The translations under genes were made by a program, and so were the position numbers. Shown here one piece after another: positions 43,019 to 51,940 of a stretch of DNA of 54,883 nt. The number at the start of each line of letters is the position of its first letter. Within the stretch, counting starts at the first letter, position 1. Source of the stretch: Spirosoma sp. 48-14 (GTDB taxonomy: Bacteria > Bacteroidota > Bacteroidia > Cytophagales > Spirosomataceae); NCBI RefSeq assembly GCF_001898575.1, contig NZ_MKUD01000039.1, positions 1 to 54,883 of the forward strand, written 5' to 3'. Under the pieces are notes generated by a model. That model saw nothing but the letters and a program-made list of their open reading frames with translations. It did no database searches and had not been told where the DNA came from.

Positions 43019-44065
43019 ATGAAATCACTTAAAGCCAGTGGGCATCAGTTAGCCAACGTCGACGTACAACTGCAAACGCTGCAAAGCGAGGTGGCCGATA
43101 CGTTGCAATTACCCCTTTTTCATGAGAAACTTCAAACCGCTGGGCTGTTTCCATTAAGTACAACCGAACCGGCTGTTTTTCAGATAAATCTGGGGAAAAT
43201 GTGCAACCAGGTTTGTCGGCACTGTCACGTCGATGCGGGTCCCGACCGGAAAGAAATCATGACCCGCGAAACGATGCAGGCGTGTCTGGATGCGCTGGCC
43301 CAAACAAACATCCCGACGGTGGATCTAACGGGCGGAGCACCGGAAATGAATCCGAATTTCCGCTGGTTCGTTGAAGAGGTTCGAAAGCTGGGTCGGAAGG
43401 TGATGGTACGTTGCAACCTCACGATCATCGTTGCCAATCCAAAATACAATGACCTGCCTGACTTCTTTCGGCAGCATGAGGTTGAAGTCGTTAGCTCATT
43501 GCCGTTCTATAATGCCGATAAAACTGACCGTCAGCGCGGAAAAGGCGTTTTCGAGGATTCTGTCCGGGCGCTACGTATGCTGAATGCAGTGGGCTACGGC
43601 CAGCCGGATACCGGCCTGTTGCTGAACCTGGTATACAACCCCAATGGCGCATTTCTACCTGGTCCGCAGGAGAGTTTGAAGCGTCAGTTCAAACGGGTTT
43701 TGCAGGACGAATTCGGGATTCAGTTCAATGATCTCTACGCCATTACCAACATTCCGATCAGTCGGTTTCTGGACTACCTGATTTCGTCCGGCAACTATGA
43801 TGGCTACATGGAAAAACTGGTCAATGCGTTCAATCCGGTAGCCGCTGCTGGCGTCATGTGCCGAAATACCCTGTCGATTAGCTGGGATGGGTTCATTTAC
43901 GACTGTGATTTTAACCAGATGCTCGATTTAAAAGTAGCCAGCCCGGTCCAGCACGTGCAGGACTTCGACCTGACTACCTTAAATCAGCGATCGGTGGTTA
44001 TCAATCAGCATTGCTACGGTTGCACGGCGGGGGCCGGGTCCAGTTGTGGAGGCACTACCGCCTGA
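43019..44065 (+). CDS. arsS: ArsS, radical SAM enzyme of arsenosugar biosynthesis type
   Basis: The 348-residue radical SAM protein has the cluster-binding motif C62-x3-C66-x2-C69 (MCNQVCRHC) and the SAM-binding TGGAPEMNP near residue 103. A C-terminal cysteine-rich DUF3641-like domain follows (MCRNTLSISWDGFIYDCDF, then C332-YG-C335 and C343 in TAGAGSSCGG). This arrangement is the ArsS signature. ArsS is known to attach a 5'-deoxyadenosyl group to dimethylarsenite, giving a nucleoside that is later converted to arsenosugars. No ArsM is visible here, so the actual acceptor may differ. The gene ends one base before the convergent phosphorylase gene. Confidence 0.9.
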   Translation: MKSLKASGHQLANVDVQLQTLQSEVADTLQLPLFHEKLQTAGLFPLSTTEPAVFQINLGKMCNQVCRHCHVDAGPDRKEIMTRETMQACLDALAQTNIPTVDLTGGAPEMNPNFRWFVEEVRKLGRKVMVRCNLTIIVANPKYNDLPDFFRQHEVEVVSSLPFYNADKTDRQRGKGVFEDSVRALRMLNAVGYGQPDTGLLLNLVYNPNGAFLPGPQESLKRQFKRVLQDEFGIQFNDLYAITNIPISRFLDYLISSGNYDGYMEKLVNAFNPVAAAGVMCRNTLSISWDGFIYDCDFNQMLDLKVASPVQHVQDFDLTTLNQRSVVINQHCYGCTAGAGSSCGGTTA

Positions 44066-44066
44066 C

Positions 44067-44888
44067 CTACAGCTGACTGACCAACGTCCGCATCAGCCGG
44101 GTAAGATGGGGTTCTGCCGCACCCGCAGCCGCTATGATTTTTTGAATGTCGGCTTTTTCCAGGGTTTCCGGTATGCACATGTCGGTGATGACCGATACAC
44201 CAAAAACGGCCATGCCCATCTGATTGGCGACAATCACTTCCGGCACGGTCGACATACCTACGGCATCGGCACCCCATTGGCGGAGCATTCGGTATTCAGC
44301 CCGTGTTTCGAGTTGAGGGCCAGTTACACTGACGTAAACGCCACGCTGGAGACGAATGCCCAGTTCATCGGCTATAGCCAACGACTGATCGATCAGCGAT
44401 TTGCTGTACGGTTCGCTCATATCGGGAAAACGGTCGCCAAATTCGGGTGGGTTTGGCCCTACCAGCGGATTCTGGGGAAGCAACAAACTGATATGGTCGT
44501 CAATGACCATTAAGTCGGTTGTTTGAAAAGCGGGATTCAGGCCACCGGCAGCGTTCGAAACCAGCAATGTTCGAACGCCCAGCGCGTGCATAACCCGTAC
44601 CGGAAACGTAATTTGCTGCATGGAATAGCCTTCATAAAAATGAAACCGTCCCTGCATCACTACTACTGGTTTGTCGCCCAGCGTACCCAGCAGCAATTTC
44701 CCGGAATGAAACTCCACCGTCGATAGCGGGAAATGAGGAATCGATTCGTAGGATAAGGTCGTCTCGATGGTTAGCTCCTGCGCCAGTGCGCCAAGGCCTG
44801 TTCCAAGAATGATCCCGATTTGCGGAGTCAGTTGCGTTTTCGATTGAATAAACTGGGTAGTCTGCTGAACCTGTTCAAGGATGGTCAT
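44067..44888 (-). CDS. Purine nucleoside phosphorylase
   Basis: This 273-residue trimeric-type purine nucleoside phosphorylase cleaves purine nucleosides with phosphate to base and (deoxy)ribose-1-phosphate. Motifs: [12 protein letters not shown] near residue 27, [11 protein letters not shown] near 78, SNAAGGLNP near 112 and [17 protein letters not shown] near 185. At the base-recognition site the sequence reads ITDM with Asp236. The human enzyme has Asn243 there, which favours 6-oxopurines, so adenosine-type nucleosides are plausible. I start at ATG 44888. It is on the opposite strand to arsS, end to end, and could remove adenine from the ArsS product. Confidence 0.88.
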   Translation of the reverse strand: MTILEQVQQTTQFIQSKTQLTPQIGIILGTGLGALAQELTIETTLSYESIPHFPLSTVEFHSGKLLLGTLGDKPVVVMQGRFHFYEGYSMQQITFPVRVMHALGVRTLLVSNAAGGLNPAFQTTDLMVIDDHISLLLPQNPLVGPNPPEFGDRFPDMSEPYSKSLIDQSLAIADELGIRLQRGVYVSVTGPQLETRAEYRMLRQWGADAVGMSTVPEVIVANQMGMAVFGVSVITDMCIPETLEKADIQKIIAAAGAAEPHLTRLMRTLVSQL

Positions 44889-44984
44889 AAACGATGTTAG
44901 GCTATCTTTTTCGCAAGATAATTGTTGAGAATTAATCACACGATTTCATTAACCGATTGTTCGCTTGTTTCGTTATTAGTAGTC

Positions 44985-45587
44985 ATGGCACCAGAGCAAC
45001 TGATTGTTTTTGTCAAAAATCCCATTCCCGGCCAGGTCAAAACCCGCATCGCCCGAACGGTGGGGGACGCCAAAGCGCTCGACGTGTATCAACATCTGCT
45101 GGCTTATACCCAACATCTGGTATCTGAATTTAAAGGGCGCTGTGCCGTCTACTACGGTGATTTTGTGAATGCCGATGACGGGTGGAATCCTTTTGTTAAG
45201 TATCAGCAAGCAGGTGTAGATTTGGGCGAGCGGATGCACCATGCGTTTGACGAACAATTTCGGGCGGGGGCCGGGAAAGTGGTTATTATTGGCAGCGATT
45301 GTTTCGATATAACGTCCAGCCATATCCATAATGCGTTTGCAGCTCTCGATACCGTAGATGTGGTGATTGGCCCAGCCACCGACGGCGGATATTATCTGTT
45401 AGGGATGGATCAGCTTCAGCCTTTTTTATTTCAGGATATGCCCTGGAGCCAACCCGAACTCAGACAGCTGACCGAATTGGCTATTTTACAGCATGGCTTA
45501 ACGTATGCCCAGCTTGACGAACTAACCGACATCGACGAATGGACTGATTATGAAGCTTATGTTCAGAAAACGAGTCAGCCATTATGA
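44985..45587 (+). CDS. TIGR04282-type glycosyltransferase of arsenosugar clusters
   Basis: The 200-residue protein has the TIGR04282 pattern: IVFVKNPIPGQVKTRIARTVG at the N-terminus, GADLGERM-like VDLGERMHHAFD, IIGSDCFDI near residue 105 and GPATDGGYYLLG near 130. The family resembles nucleotidyl- or glycosyltransferases with a Rossmann-like core. It is found with ArsS and TIGR04283. I start at ATG 44985. It heads a plus-strand run of four genes. Confidence 0.86.
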   Translation: MAPEQLIVFVKNPIPGQVKTRIARTVGDAKALDVYQHLLAYTQHLVSEFKGRCAVYYGDFVNADDGWNPFVKYQQAGVDLGERMHHAFDEQFRAGAGKVVIIGSDCFDITSSHIHNAFAALDTVDVVIGPATDGGYYLLGMDQLQPFLFQDMPWSQPELRQLTELAILQHGLTYAQLDELTDIDEWTDYEAYVQKTSQPL

Positions 45588-45627
45588 CACGTAACCTATA
45601 TTTTTCGTTTTTACTGCCACGCTACGT

Positions 45628-46320
45628 TTGAATCAGCCAACTATAGTCGTTATCATACCCGCTTTCAACGAGGAAAATTCTGTTGGGAAGGTAATCCGTG
45701 ACATACCCGCCGAGTTAGTACAGGAAATTATTGTCGTCAACAACAACTCCAACGATCAGACCGCTATTGAAGCCTCCCGCGCTGGCGCTACCGTACTCGA
45801 CGAGCCAGTTCAAGGATATGGCCGGGCGTGTTTACGGGGCATTGCGTACGCTAAACAACGCCAGCCTACACCCGACATCGTTGTTTTTCTGGATGCTGAC
45901 TACTCCGATTTTCCGGCTGAAATGCCCCGTGTTATTGCCCCGATTCGGGAAAAAACCGCTGATTTAGTGATTGGTTCGCGCGCATTAGGTAACCGGCAGC
46001 GGGGTTCCATGACACCCCAGCAGCTCTTCGGAAACTGGCTGGCTACCCGGCTGTTACGTTGGCTGTATGGCGTTCGTTTCACGGATTTAGGTCCCTTTCG
46101 CGCCATTCGGTTTGATACGTTGATGGCCCTGAACATGCAGGATAAAACGTATGGCTGGACCGTTGAAATGCAGTTAAAAGCGGCCAAGATGCGCTGCAAA
46201 ACAACCGAAGTGCCCGTGAGTTATCGAAAACGGATTGGCCACTCAAAAATTTCGGGTACGATTAAAGGGACAGTACTGGCGGGCTATAAAATCCTGACAA
46301 CCATCTTTAAATATTGGTAG
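45628..46320 (+). CDS. GT2 glycosyltransferase, polyprenyl-phosphate-hexose synthase-like
   Basis: The 230-residue GT2 enzyme has VVIIPAFNEENSVGKVIRDI, IIVVNNNSNDQT, the acidic VVFLDADYSDFP and GSRALGNRQRG. This resembles DPM1-type enzymes that make polyprenyl-phosphate-mannose or -glucose. There are no membrane helices, as in the soluble DPM1 form. The start is TTG 45628; no ATG lies near it, so the start is somewhat uncertain. It is 40 bases after the TIGR04282 gene. Confidence 0.8.
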   Translation: MNQPTIVVIIPAFNEENSVGKVIRDIPAELVQEIIVVNNNSNDQTAIEASRAGATVLDEPVQGYGRACLRGIAYAKQRQPTPDIVVFLDADYSDFPAEMPRVIAPIREKTADLVIGSRALGNRQRGSMTPQQLFGNWLATRLLRWLYGVRFTDLGPFRAIRFDTLMALNMQDKTYGWTVEMQLKAAKMRCKTTEVPVSYRKRIGHSKISGTIKGTVLAGYKILTTIFKYW

Positions 46321-46361
46321 TAAGGGCAGCCTGGCGTAAACCGTGAGCGGGAATTGATATC

Positions 46362-47918
46362 ATGGAATTAGTCATTCTATTTATTTACAACCTGTTGATT
46401 CTGCTGGTCGTCCTGTTCAGCATCGGTCAGTTGGGGCTCCTTATTCGGTACGTATACGGTCGATGGCGTTTGAGAAATGAGCGCTTTCCAGAGACCGCTA
46501 TCGATTGGAATCAACTACCTACAATTACGGTTCAACTGCCCATATACAACGAGTTATACGTAGTGGATCGACTGATTGATGCCATCGCCCGGCTGCGCTA
46601 CCCCCTGGACAAGCTGACGATTCAGATTCTGGACGATTCGACGGATGACACTACGTTGCTGATTGCTACAAAAGTAGCTGTTTATCAAAAAAGAGGTTTT
46701 CCGCTGGTACATATCCGCCGACCCGACCGAGCGGGTTTTAAGGCAGGCGCACTAGCCTATGGACTCAACCTGATCGATAGCGAGTACGTAGCGATTTTCG
46801 ATGCTGATTTTCTACCAGAAGCCGATTTTTTACTACGTGTGTTGCCCAGTTTTACACAGCCCGACATTGGTGTTGTTCAGACCCGATGGCTACATACCAA
46901 TCAGAACTATTCGCTGCTAACGCAGATTCAGGCTTTTGGTCTGAATGCTCACTTTCTCATTGAGCAATATGCTCGCTATGCCACCGGGCTATTTTTAAAT
47001 TTCAGCGGTACAGCCGGTATCTGGCGTCGCGAAGCAATACTAGCGAGTGGCGGCTGGCAAGCGGATACCCTGACCGAAGACCTGGATTTAAGTTACCGTG
47101 CGCAGTTGAAGGATTGGAAAATCGTTTACCGGGTCGATGTTGGCGTGCCCGCTGAACTGCCGATTACGATGGATGCGATTAAGTCGCAGCAGTACCGATG
47201 GATGAAAGGGCCAGCCGAATGCAGTCGGAAACTTTTAGGAAACGTATGGCAGAAATCAGGCATCTCCGTTCGTAAAAAAATACAGGCCTGTTTTCATTTG
47301 TTGAATAGCTCCCTGTTAGTACTTATTCTGGGTATGGCGCTCCTGAGTCTGCCTGTTTTGTGGATTCACCACCGCCACCCCGACTGGGCAGCTATTGACC
47401 AGAAACTATCGAATCTGTTTTTACTGGCTACCCTCATTTCAACCCTTTTTTACGGAGTCGCTTATTATCAGGCTGAGATAAAGCAAGGTATAAATGACCC
47501 TCTCGCAAAAGTCAGTCTCGTTGGTCAATCCGTCCGATTTTTCGGGCTATTTCCTACCTTTATTTCCATCATGCTAGGGTTGTCGTTACACAACAGTCTG
47601 GCTGTGCTGGAAGGCCTGTTCGGAAAAAAGACGCCCTTCGTTCGTACGCCAAAATTCAATAGTATGGCATCGCCTGTCGACTGGACTAGTAATGTTTACA
47701 TAAAGAAAACGTTTCCCAAATCTGTTTTTGGCGAAATTGGGCTTGGGTTGTATTTCCTGGCAGCAATCGGTATGGGACTATACCTGGGCGACTATTCGAT
47801 GGTTGTTTTCCATAGTTTGCTGGTCATTGGGTATAGCGTGGTTGTTAGTTATACACTCGCTCACAGCTGGGCCCAGGAAACGAACGTAGCACCGAATGTG
47901 ACTGTTCTACAGCCATGA
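46362..47918 (+). CDS. Membrane GT2 glycosyltransferase, cellulose-synthase-like
   Basis: The 518-residue protein has an N-terminal membrane helix and a GT2 domain with the processive-type motifs LDDSTDDT, FDADFLPEADFL, TLTEDLDLSYR and QQYRWMKGP (QxxRW). Five or so C-terminal membrane helices follow. This is the layout of cellulose-synthase-like or glucomannan/ceramide-type glycosyltransferases. It likely transfers sugars to a lipid or growing chain at the inner membrane. It overlaps the next gene by four bases. Confidence 0.87.
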   Translation: MELVILFIYNLLILLVVLFSIGQLGLLIRYVYGRWRLRNERFPETAIDWNQLPTITVQLPIYNELYVVDRLIDAIARLRYPLDKLTIQILDDSTDDTTLLIATKVAVYQKRGFPLVHIRRPDRAGFKAGALAYGLNLIDSEYVAIFDADFLPEADFLLRVLPSFTQPDIGVVQTRWLHTNQNYSLLTQIQAFGLNAHFLIEQYARYATGLFLNFSGTAGIWRREAILASGGWQADTLTEDLDLSYRAQLKDWKIVYRVDVGVPAELPITMDAIKSQQYRWMKGPAECSRKLLGNVWQKSGISVRKKIQACFHLLNSSLLVLILGMALLSLPVLWIHHRHPDWAAIDQKLSNLFLLATLISTLFYGVAYYQAEIKQGINDPLAKVSLVGQSVRFFGLFPTFISIMLGLSLHNSLAVLEGLFGKKTPFVRTPKFNSMASPVDWTSNVYIKKTFPKSVFGEIGLGLYFLAAIGMGLYLGDYSMVVFHSLLVIGYSVVVSYTLAHSWAQETNVAPNVTVLQP

Positions 47919-49279
47919 TTACGCCCTTCCGAATTGGCTGGCTCCTCCTTTCACTGACCTTGTATACCCTGATAGGATATGGAGTTGCCCGTCCTCAATT
48001 TAACCTGCTGATTGTGTTATACGGACTTTCCTTCTGGGGTTATGTCCGGATTACCCGACCGCTGTGGTTCGTCTCGAATCAACCATCACTCACGTCAATC
48101 ACTCAACCTGAACCCGACCGATTTCTCGTTCTGGCAGCCATTTTATTCCGGCTCAGTCTATTGGCAGTCATTCCGAATTTATCCGATGACTACGTTCGCT
48201 TTATCTGGGACGGCCATCTGGTCGCCAACGGTTTCAACCCGTATCTTTATCTACCCAGCCAGATTATCCATACGCCTTTAGCAGTCACGGTTGGACTAAC
48301 CGACTCACTGTACTATAGCTTAAATTCTCCGAATTACTACACCGTTTACCCGCCCGTCAATCAGGTATTGTTTGGGTTAGCCGCTTTTCTTTCGCCACAC
48401 CATTTGCTAGGTAATGTGATTGGCTTACGTATCCCGATTCTACTGGCAGAAATTGGTACGCTGTGGCTCTTACCCAAACTCTTACGTCGATGGAGTAAAA
48501 ACCCAAACCTGGCCTCGTTATACGGTCTAAATCCACTGGCGATTCTGGAACTGACTGGTAACATACATTATGAGGCAGTGATGATTTTCTTCGCCCTTTT
48601 GGCTCTTTGGTTCTATCAGCAGAAACGATGGAGAGTATCCACTTTTGCCTTAGCGCTAAGTATCGGCACGAAGCTTCTACCGGTACTGTTTTTCCCGTTG
48701 ATGATTCGATACATGGGTTGGAAACGTGGACTCGTATACGCTACAGTTACCCTAGGTTTTACGGGATTGCTTTTTGTGCCGTTTATTGATATAAATCTGA
48801 TCAGAAATGTGTTTAGCAGTCTGAGTCTTTATTTTCAAAAGCTTGAATTCAATGCCAGTATCTACTATATAATTCGGGCCGTTGGCTATGTTCTATCAGG
48901 ACGTAGCATCATTAAAGAAGCCGGTCCATATTTGTCCGTACTGATTGCCGTCGGTACCATTGCCATCGCGGTATGGAGCCAAGGTAAGGTCTCTTCTCAT
49001 AAACTATCGATTCAACTACTCTTAACGCTGAGTCTATACTGGCTGTTGGCCACAACGGTTCACCCCTGGTATATTACCTCGCTGTTGGCAGTAGGCCTGT
49101 TTACTCCTTTTCGCTATCCATTTATATGGTCGGGGCTTGCCATCCTATCATATGGGGCTTACCAGACAAATCCTTACAATGAGAATATACCCCTTGTCTT
49201 TGTGGAATATGGAATACTCGTTGGATATGGGATATTCGAATGGAAAAAGCAGAAAAACAAATTGTCGACTGGTGAATAA
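47915..49279 (+). CDS. GT-C type membrane glycosyltransferase (GT87-like)
   Basis: The 454-residue polytopic protein has about 10-12 hydrophobic segments. An early acidic loop (LSDDYVRFIWDGHLVANGFNPY) and a YTVYPPVNQ motif are typical of polyprenyl-phosphate-sugar-dependent mannosyltransferases of the GT87/PIG-M type. Its donor could come from the DPM1-like enzyme two genes upstream. It overlaps the preceding gene by four bases and ends the series. Confidence 0.78.
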   Translation: MITPFRIGWLLLSLTLYTLIGYGVARPQFNLLIVLYGLSFWGYVRITRPLWFVSNQPSLTSITQPEPDRFLVLAAILFRLSLLAVIPNLSDDYVRFIWDGHLVANGFNPYLYLPSQIIHTPLAVTVGLTDSLYYSLNSPNYYTVYPPVNQVLFGLAAFLSPHHLLGNVIGLRIPILLAEIGTLWLLPKLLRRWSKNPNLASLYGLNPLAILELTGNIHYEAVMIFFALLALWFYQQKRWRVSTFALALSIGTKLLPVLFFPLMIRYMGWKRGLVYATVTLGFTGLLFVPFIDINLIRNVFSSLSLYFQKLEFNASIYYIIRAVGYVLSGRSIIKEAGPYLSVLIAVGTIAIAVWSQGKVSSHKLSIQLLLTLSLYWLLATTVHPWYITSLLAVGLFTPFRYPFIWSGLAILSYGAYQTNPYNENIPLVFVEYGILVGYGIFEWKKQKNKLSTGE

Positions 49280-49462
49280 AGCTTGACTTTTGTTTATTAC
49301 AAAACTTCATAAAACTAACTATACAGCACCTCAGTGCTTTTTATTTGACAGAAGAGACGATAGATGTCGATTATTTTAACGGCTCGTAAATCGCCCTATT
49401 CTTACGATAGAGACAGTAGTTGTGACAGCAAAGTCATTCTGTTCGGGCTTCAGCCTCATATT

Positions 49463-49488
49463 CCTATCTGCTCCGGCGGTCCAGTCAC
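49463..49488 (-). repeat. Dispersed intergenic motif, copy 3 (inverted)
   Basis: On the minus strand it reads GGACCGCCGGAGCAGATAGG, close to copy 1 but with a G in the loop and a weaker stem. Confidence 0.4.
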
Positions 49489-49696
49489 TATTCAAAGTCA
49501 AAATCTCACATTCTAGTTGAGTTTGTGATATTGATTTTTCATCCCAAATGACGAGTTATCCGCTCGGGGAGCCCCATCCGTTTCGGTAAAACTACCCCAA
49601 ATAATAACTTAGGGCTCTGCCACCTAGCTTTCGATTGGTTCAAAACGAGAGTGGGGTTTTATTGATGATGCTGTCTACGGCTTAGCTCGATTGGCT

Positions 49697-49720
49697 AATC
49701 GGAGCGCCGAAGCGATGGCA
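49697..49720 (+). repeat. Dispersed intergenic motif, copy 4
   Basis: It reads AATCGGAGCGCCGAAGCGATGG, sharing the CGGA-n-CGCCGAAGCG core and the ATGGCA tail with copy 1. Confidence 0.45.
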
Positions 49721-49760
49721 TGAAAAAGGCCGACAAGCTGTTTTTTAGGCCTTCAATACG

Positions 49761-49994
49761 GTGGCCTGTTCCATCCAGAACCCTTATACAACTATCCTGA
49801 ATTATTTTGACAATCGCAGTACGAAGGCATTAGCCGAGTCATTTAACCGTGCGACGAACCGTACCAAGATTAAAGGCTGGATTATCCATTCGCAACTATA
49901 CGAAATCCATGACGTTTTGGTAATGTATTTTATCAATCGACAGGAAGGTCCAGCAACAATCGGAGTTGATGGCGACTTGCTCGCAGGGCATTAG
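49761..49994 (+). pseudogene. Transposase remnant (ISL3/ISAon1-like C-terminus)
   Basis: The frame encodes YTTILNYFDNRSTKALAESF near its start, which resembles the conserved YFxNRxTNAxAESFN stretch of ISL3/ISAon1-type transposases. The upstream catalytic part is missing and the downstream residues do not fit the family. It is a decayed fragment, not an active element. Confidence 0.6.
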
Positions 49995-50279
49995 CCAAGC
50001 TATTTGGCTGTTGGGAGTTAAACGTCAGTAGTTGTAGTGTATGACTCTGAAATGCCTGATAGTTTCAGGCAATTGGTGTTCCAAAGTCTTATCACATAGG
50101 ATAGTTATGTTTTTTCAACCCCATCGCGTAGCCCATTTCAGTAAAAACTAAAGCAAGACCAGGCTAAAGGTTATGTACTTGACAAAAGGTTGAGGTGTGG
50201 TTTGTAAAAGTGGCTTCATAGCAGATGTGAGTGGATAAATTGTGACCTATTCAGTTCACAACATGTACATTATGAACGC

Positions 50280-51830
50280 TTACTTCTGCTTCAGGACCTG
50301 GCGAAGCAATAGTTCTAATTCGGCCTGTTTTTGTTTCAGTGCCATTAGCTCCCGCTGCTGCTGCTCTAGTAGTTGCTGTTTCGTCTGATCGGCCTTCTCC
50401 AGTTGGATACTGTATAATGTCAACTCTTCCACTTTCTCCAGCAGGACTGCATTCATCTTTACCAAATCAATACCTTCGCTTGCTACCTGTTCGGCTGAAG
50501 GTATGCCGGGTAAATGGCGGTGCTGGTGGATATAAGCCGCTACTGAGGATAACGACCGGAGCTGATAAGTCGGTGCAAACACTTTATCACTCCACTCGCT
50601 GGGATTGTTGATTCGAAGCTGATAGCGGGCTTTGATCACATCACCCAATTCATTTACCGTTAAGAACTGATCGGTAGTTTGAGTCAGTTTACTTTGGCTA
50701 GTCAGCCGGGTAAGTCGTAAACCGCTCTCTTCATCTACATCGGCCACGACTTCTAGTTTTCGCTGCGGAATTGAGGTACCAATACCAACATTTACTCCAT
50801 TGCCTAGGATAAGGGCGTTACTGGCAGCTACCCGGCTGTTTGCGCCAATAGCGATCCCATTGTAAATACCTTCGTCTGCCTGGCTGTTATAGCCCATCAA
50901 AACGTTATCGTCACTGGTGGTAATGGCTGTCCCCGAGTTTGGGCCAATAATAATGTTGTTTGAGCCTGTGCTTATACTTCGGCCCGCATTGAAGCCCATA
51001 AATGTGTTGCTATTGCCTGTCGTGTTACTCGTACCAGCACTAGACCCAATAATCGTGTTGCTATTGCCAGTTGTATTCACAGACCCCGCAGCCACGCCCA
51101 CAAATACATTCTGATAGCCGGTTGTGTTGGTGTAGCCAGCATAACTACCCATAAAACTATTGTTGTAGCCAGTCTTGTTGCTGTAGCCTGAATAAGCACC
51201 CGTAAAACTGTTGCCGCCCCCCGTTGAACTGTTGTAGCCGGTTTGAAAGCCAAGAAAGGTATTGGAGGAGCTGCTCGAACTTTTATAGCCAGCTTTTGAG
51301 CCCACAAAGACATTACCCGAAGCTGAGCTATTCACACCGGCTGAGTCGCCTATAATGACGTTATTATGTCCCGTAGTATTCGCGTATGAAGCACTGACAC
51401 CAATAGCCACATTGGAATAACCAGAGGTATTCTGAAAGGCAGCTCCATACCCAAAAACACTATTGCTGAAGCCGGTCTGGTTGGTAAACCCTGCCGAATA
51501 ACCCATGAACGTGTTCTGCTTCCCAGTTGTATTAGAAAAGCCAGCCACATAGCCTACGAAGCTATTTGAGTTGCCAGTCGTTGTTTTATAGCCAGCGTAG
51601 TAACCGACAAAACTATTTTCAGAGCCGGTATTATAGTAGCCAGCTGAGTAGCCTACCAATACATTATTGTTAGAGGTGCTACTAGTCGAGTAACCAGCCA
51701 GTGGGCCTAGCAGCGTATTATACGTGCCAGGAGTTGCTGTATTGGCTGTATTGACTACATAGTTTGTCTGGGCTATTGTTGGAGCCATCAGTAGCCAACT
51801 TAGTAATAGCAGATAAAGTTGTTTCACCAT
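50280..51830 (-). CDS. TMF-type repeat surface protein (copy 2)
   Basis: The 516-residue protein is paralogous to 19957-21633. It has a signal peptide (LYLLLLSWLLMAPTIAQ) and about 18 units of the 17-residue pattern NTTGxxNxFxGxxAGxx. The conserved DDNVLMGYNSQAD and IAIGANSRVAASNALILGN segments follow, with the GIGTSIPQRKLEV linker and the same C-terminal region (SEWSDKVF, HLPGIPSAEQ, LLEKVEELTLYSI) with a glutamine-rich coiled coil. It is likely exported and fibrous. The start is ATG 51830; a TTG precedes it. Differences from copy 1 are spread along the gene, so the duplication is not recent. Confidence 0.8.
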   Translation of the reverse strand: MVKQLYLLLLSWLLMAPTIAQTNYVVNTANTATPGTYNTLLGPLAGYSTSSTSNNNVLVGYSAGYYNTGSENSFVGYYAGYKTTTGNSNSFVGYVAGFSNTTGKQNTFMGYSAGFTNQTGFSNSVFGYGAAFQNTSGYSNVAIGVSASYANTTGHNNVIIGDSAGVNSSASGNVFVGSKAGYKSSSSSSNTFLGFQTGYNSSTGGGNSFTGAYSGYSNKTGYNNSFMGSYAGYTNTTGYQNVFVGVAAGSVNTTGNSNTIIGSSAGTSNTTGNSNTFMGFNAGRSISTGSNNIIIGPNSGTAITTSDDNVLMGYNSQADEGIYNGIAIGANSRVAASNALILGNGVNVGIGTSIPQRKLEVVADVDEESGLRLTRLTSQSKLTQTTDQFLTVNELGDVIKARYQLRINNPSEWSDKVFAPTYQLRSLSSVAAYIHQHRHLPGIPSAEQVASEGIDLVKMNAVLLEKVEELTLYSIQLEKADQTKQQLLEQQQRELMALKQKQAELELLLRQVLKQK

Positions 51831-51940
51831 CAAGAAAGCAAGAGAAGAAAGAGATCAAAGATCTTCTGCTTCCAAGGCCTATACAATCGGATAAATATAT
51901 GATACAAGGCTTTTTTAGATTCCAGTAACGTATTACAGCC

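Larger units (their letters stand above)
49280..50279. other. Gene-poor stretch with transposase debris and dispersed motifs
   Basis: Between the GT-C gene and the second TMF gene about 1 kb holds only fragments: a transposase remnant (49761-49870) and two CCGCCGAAGCGG-like motifs (49463-49488 on the minus strand and 49697-49720). A short GCCTGA/TCAGGC hairpin lies at 50054-50070. No intact gene is supported. Confidence 0.55.
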
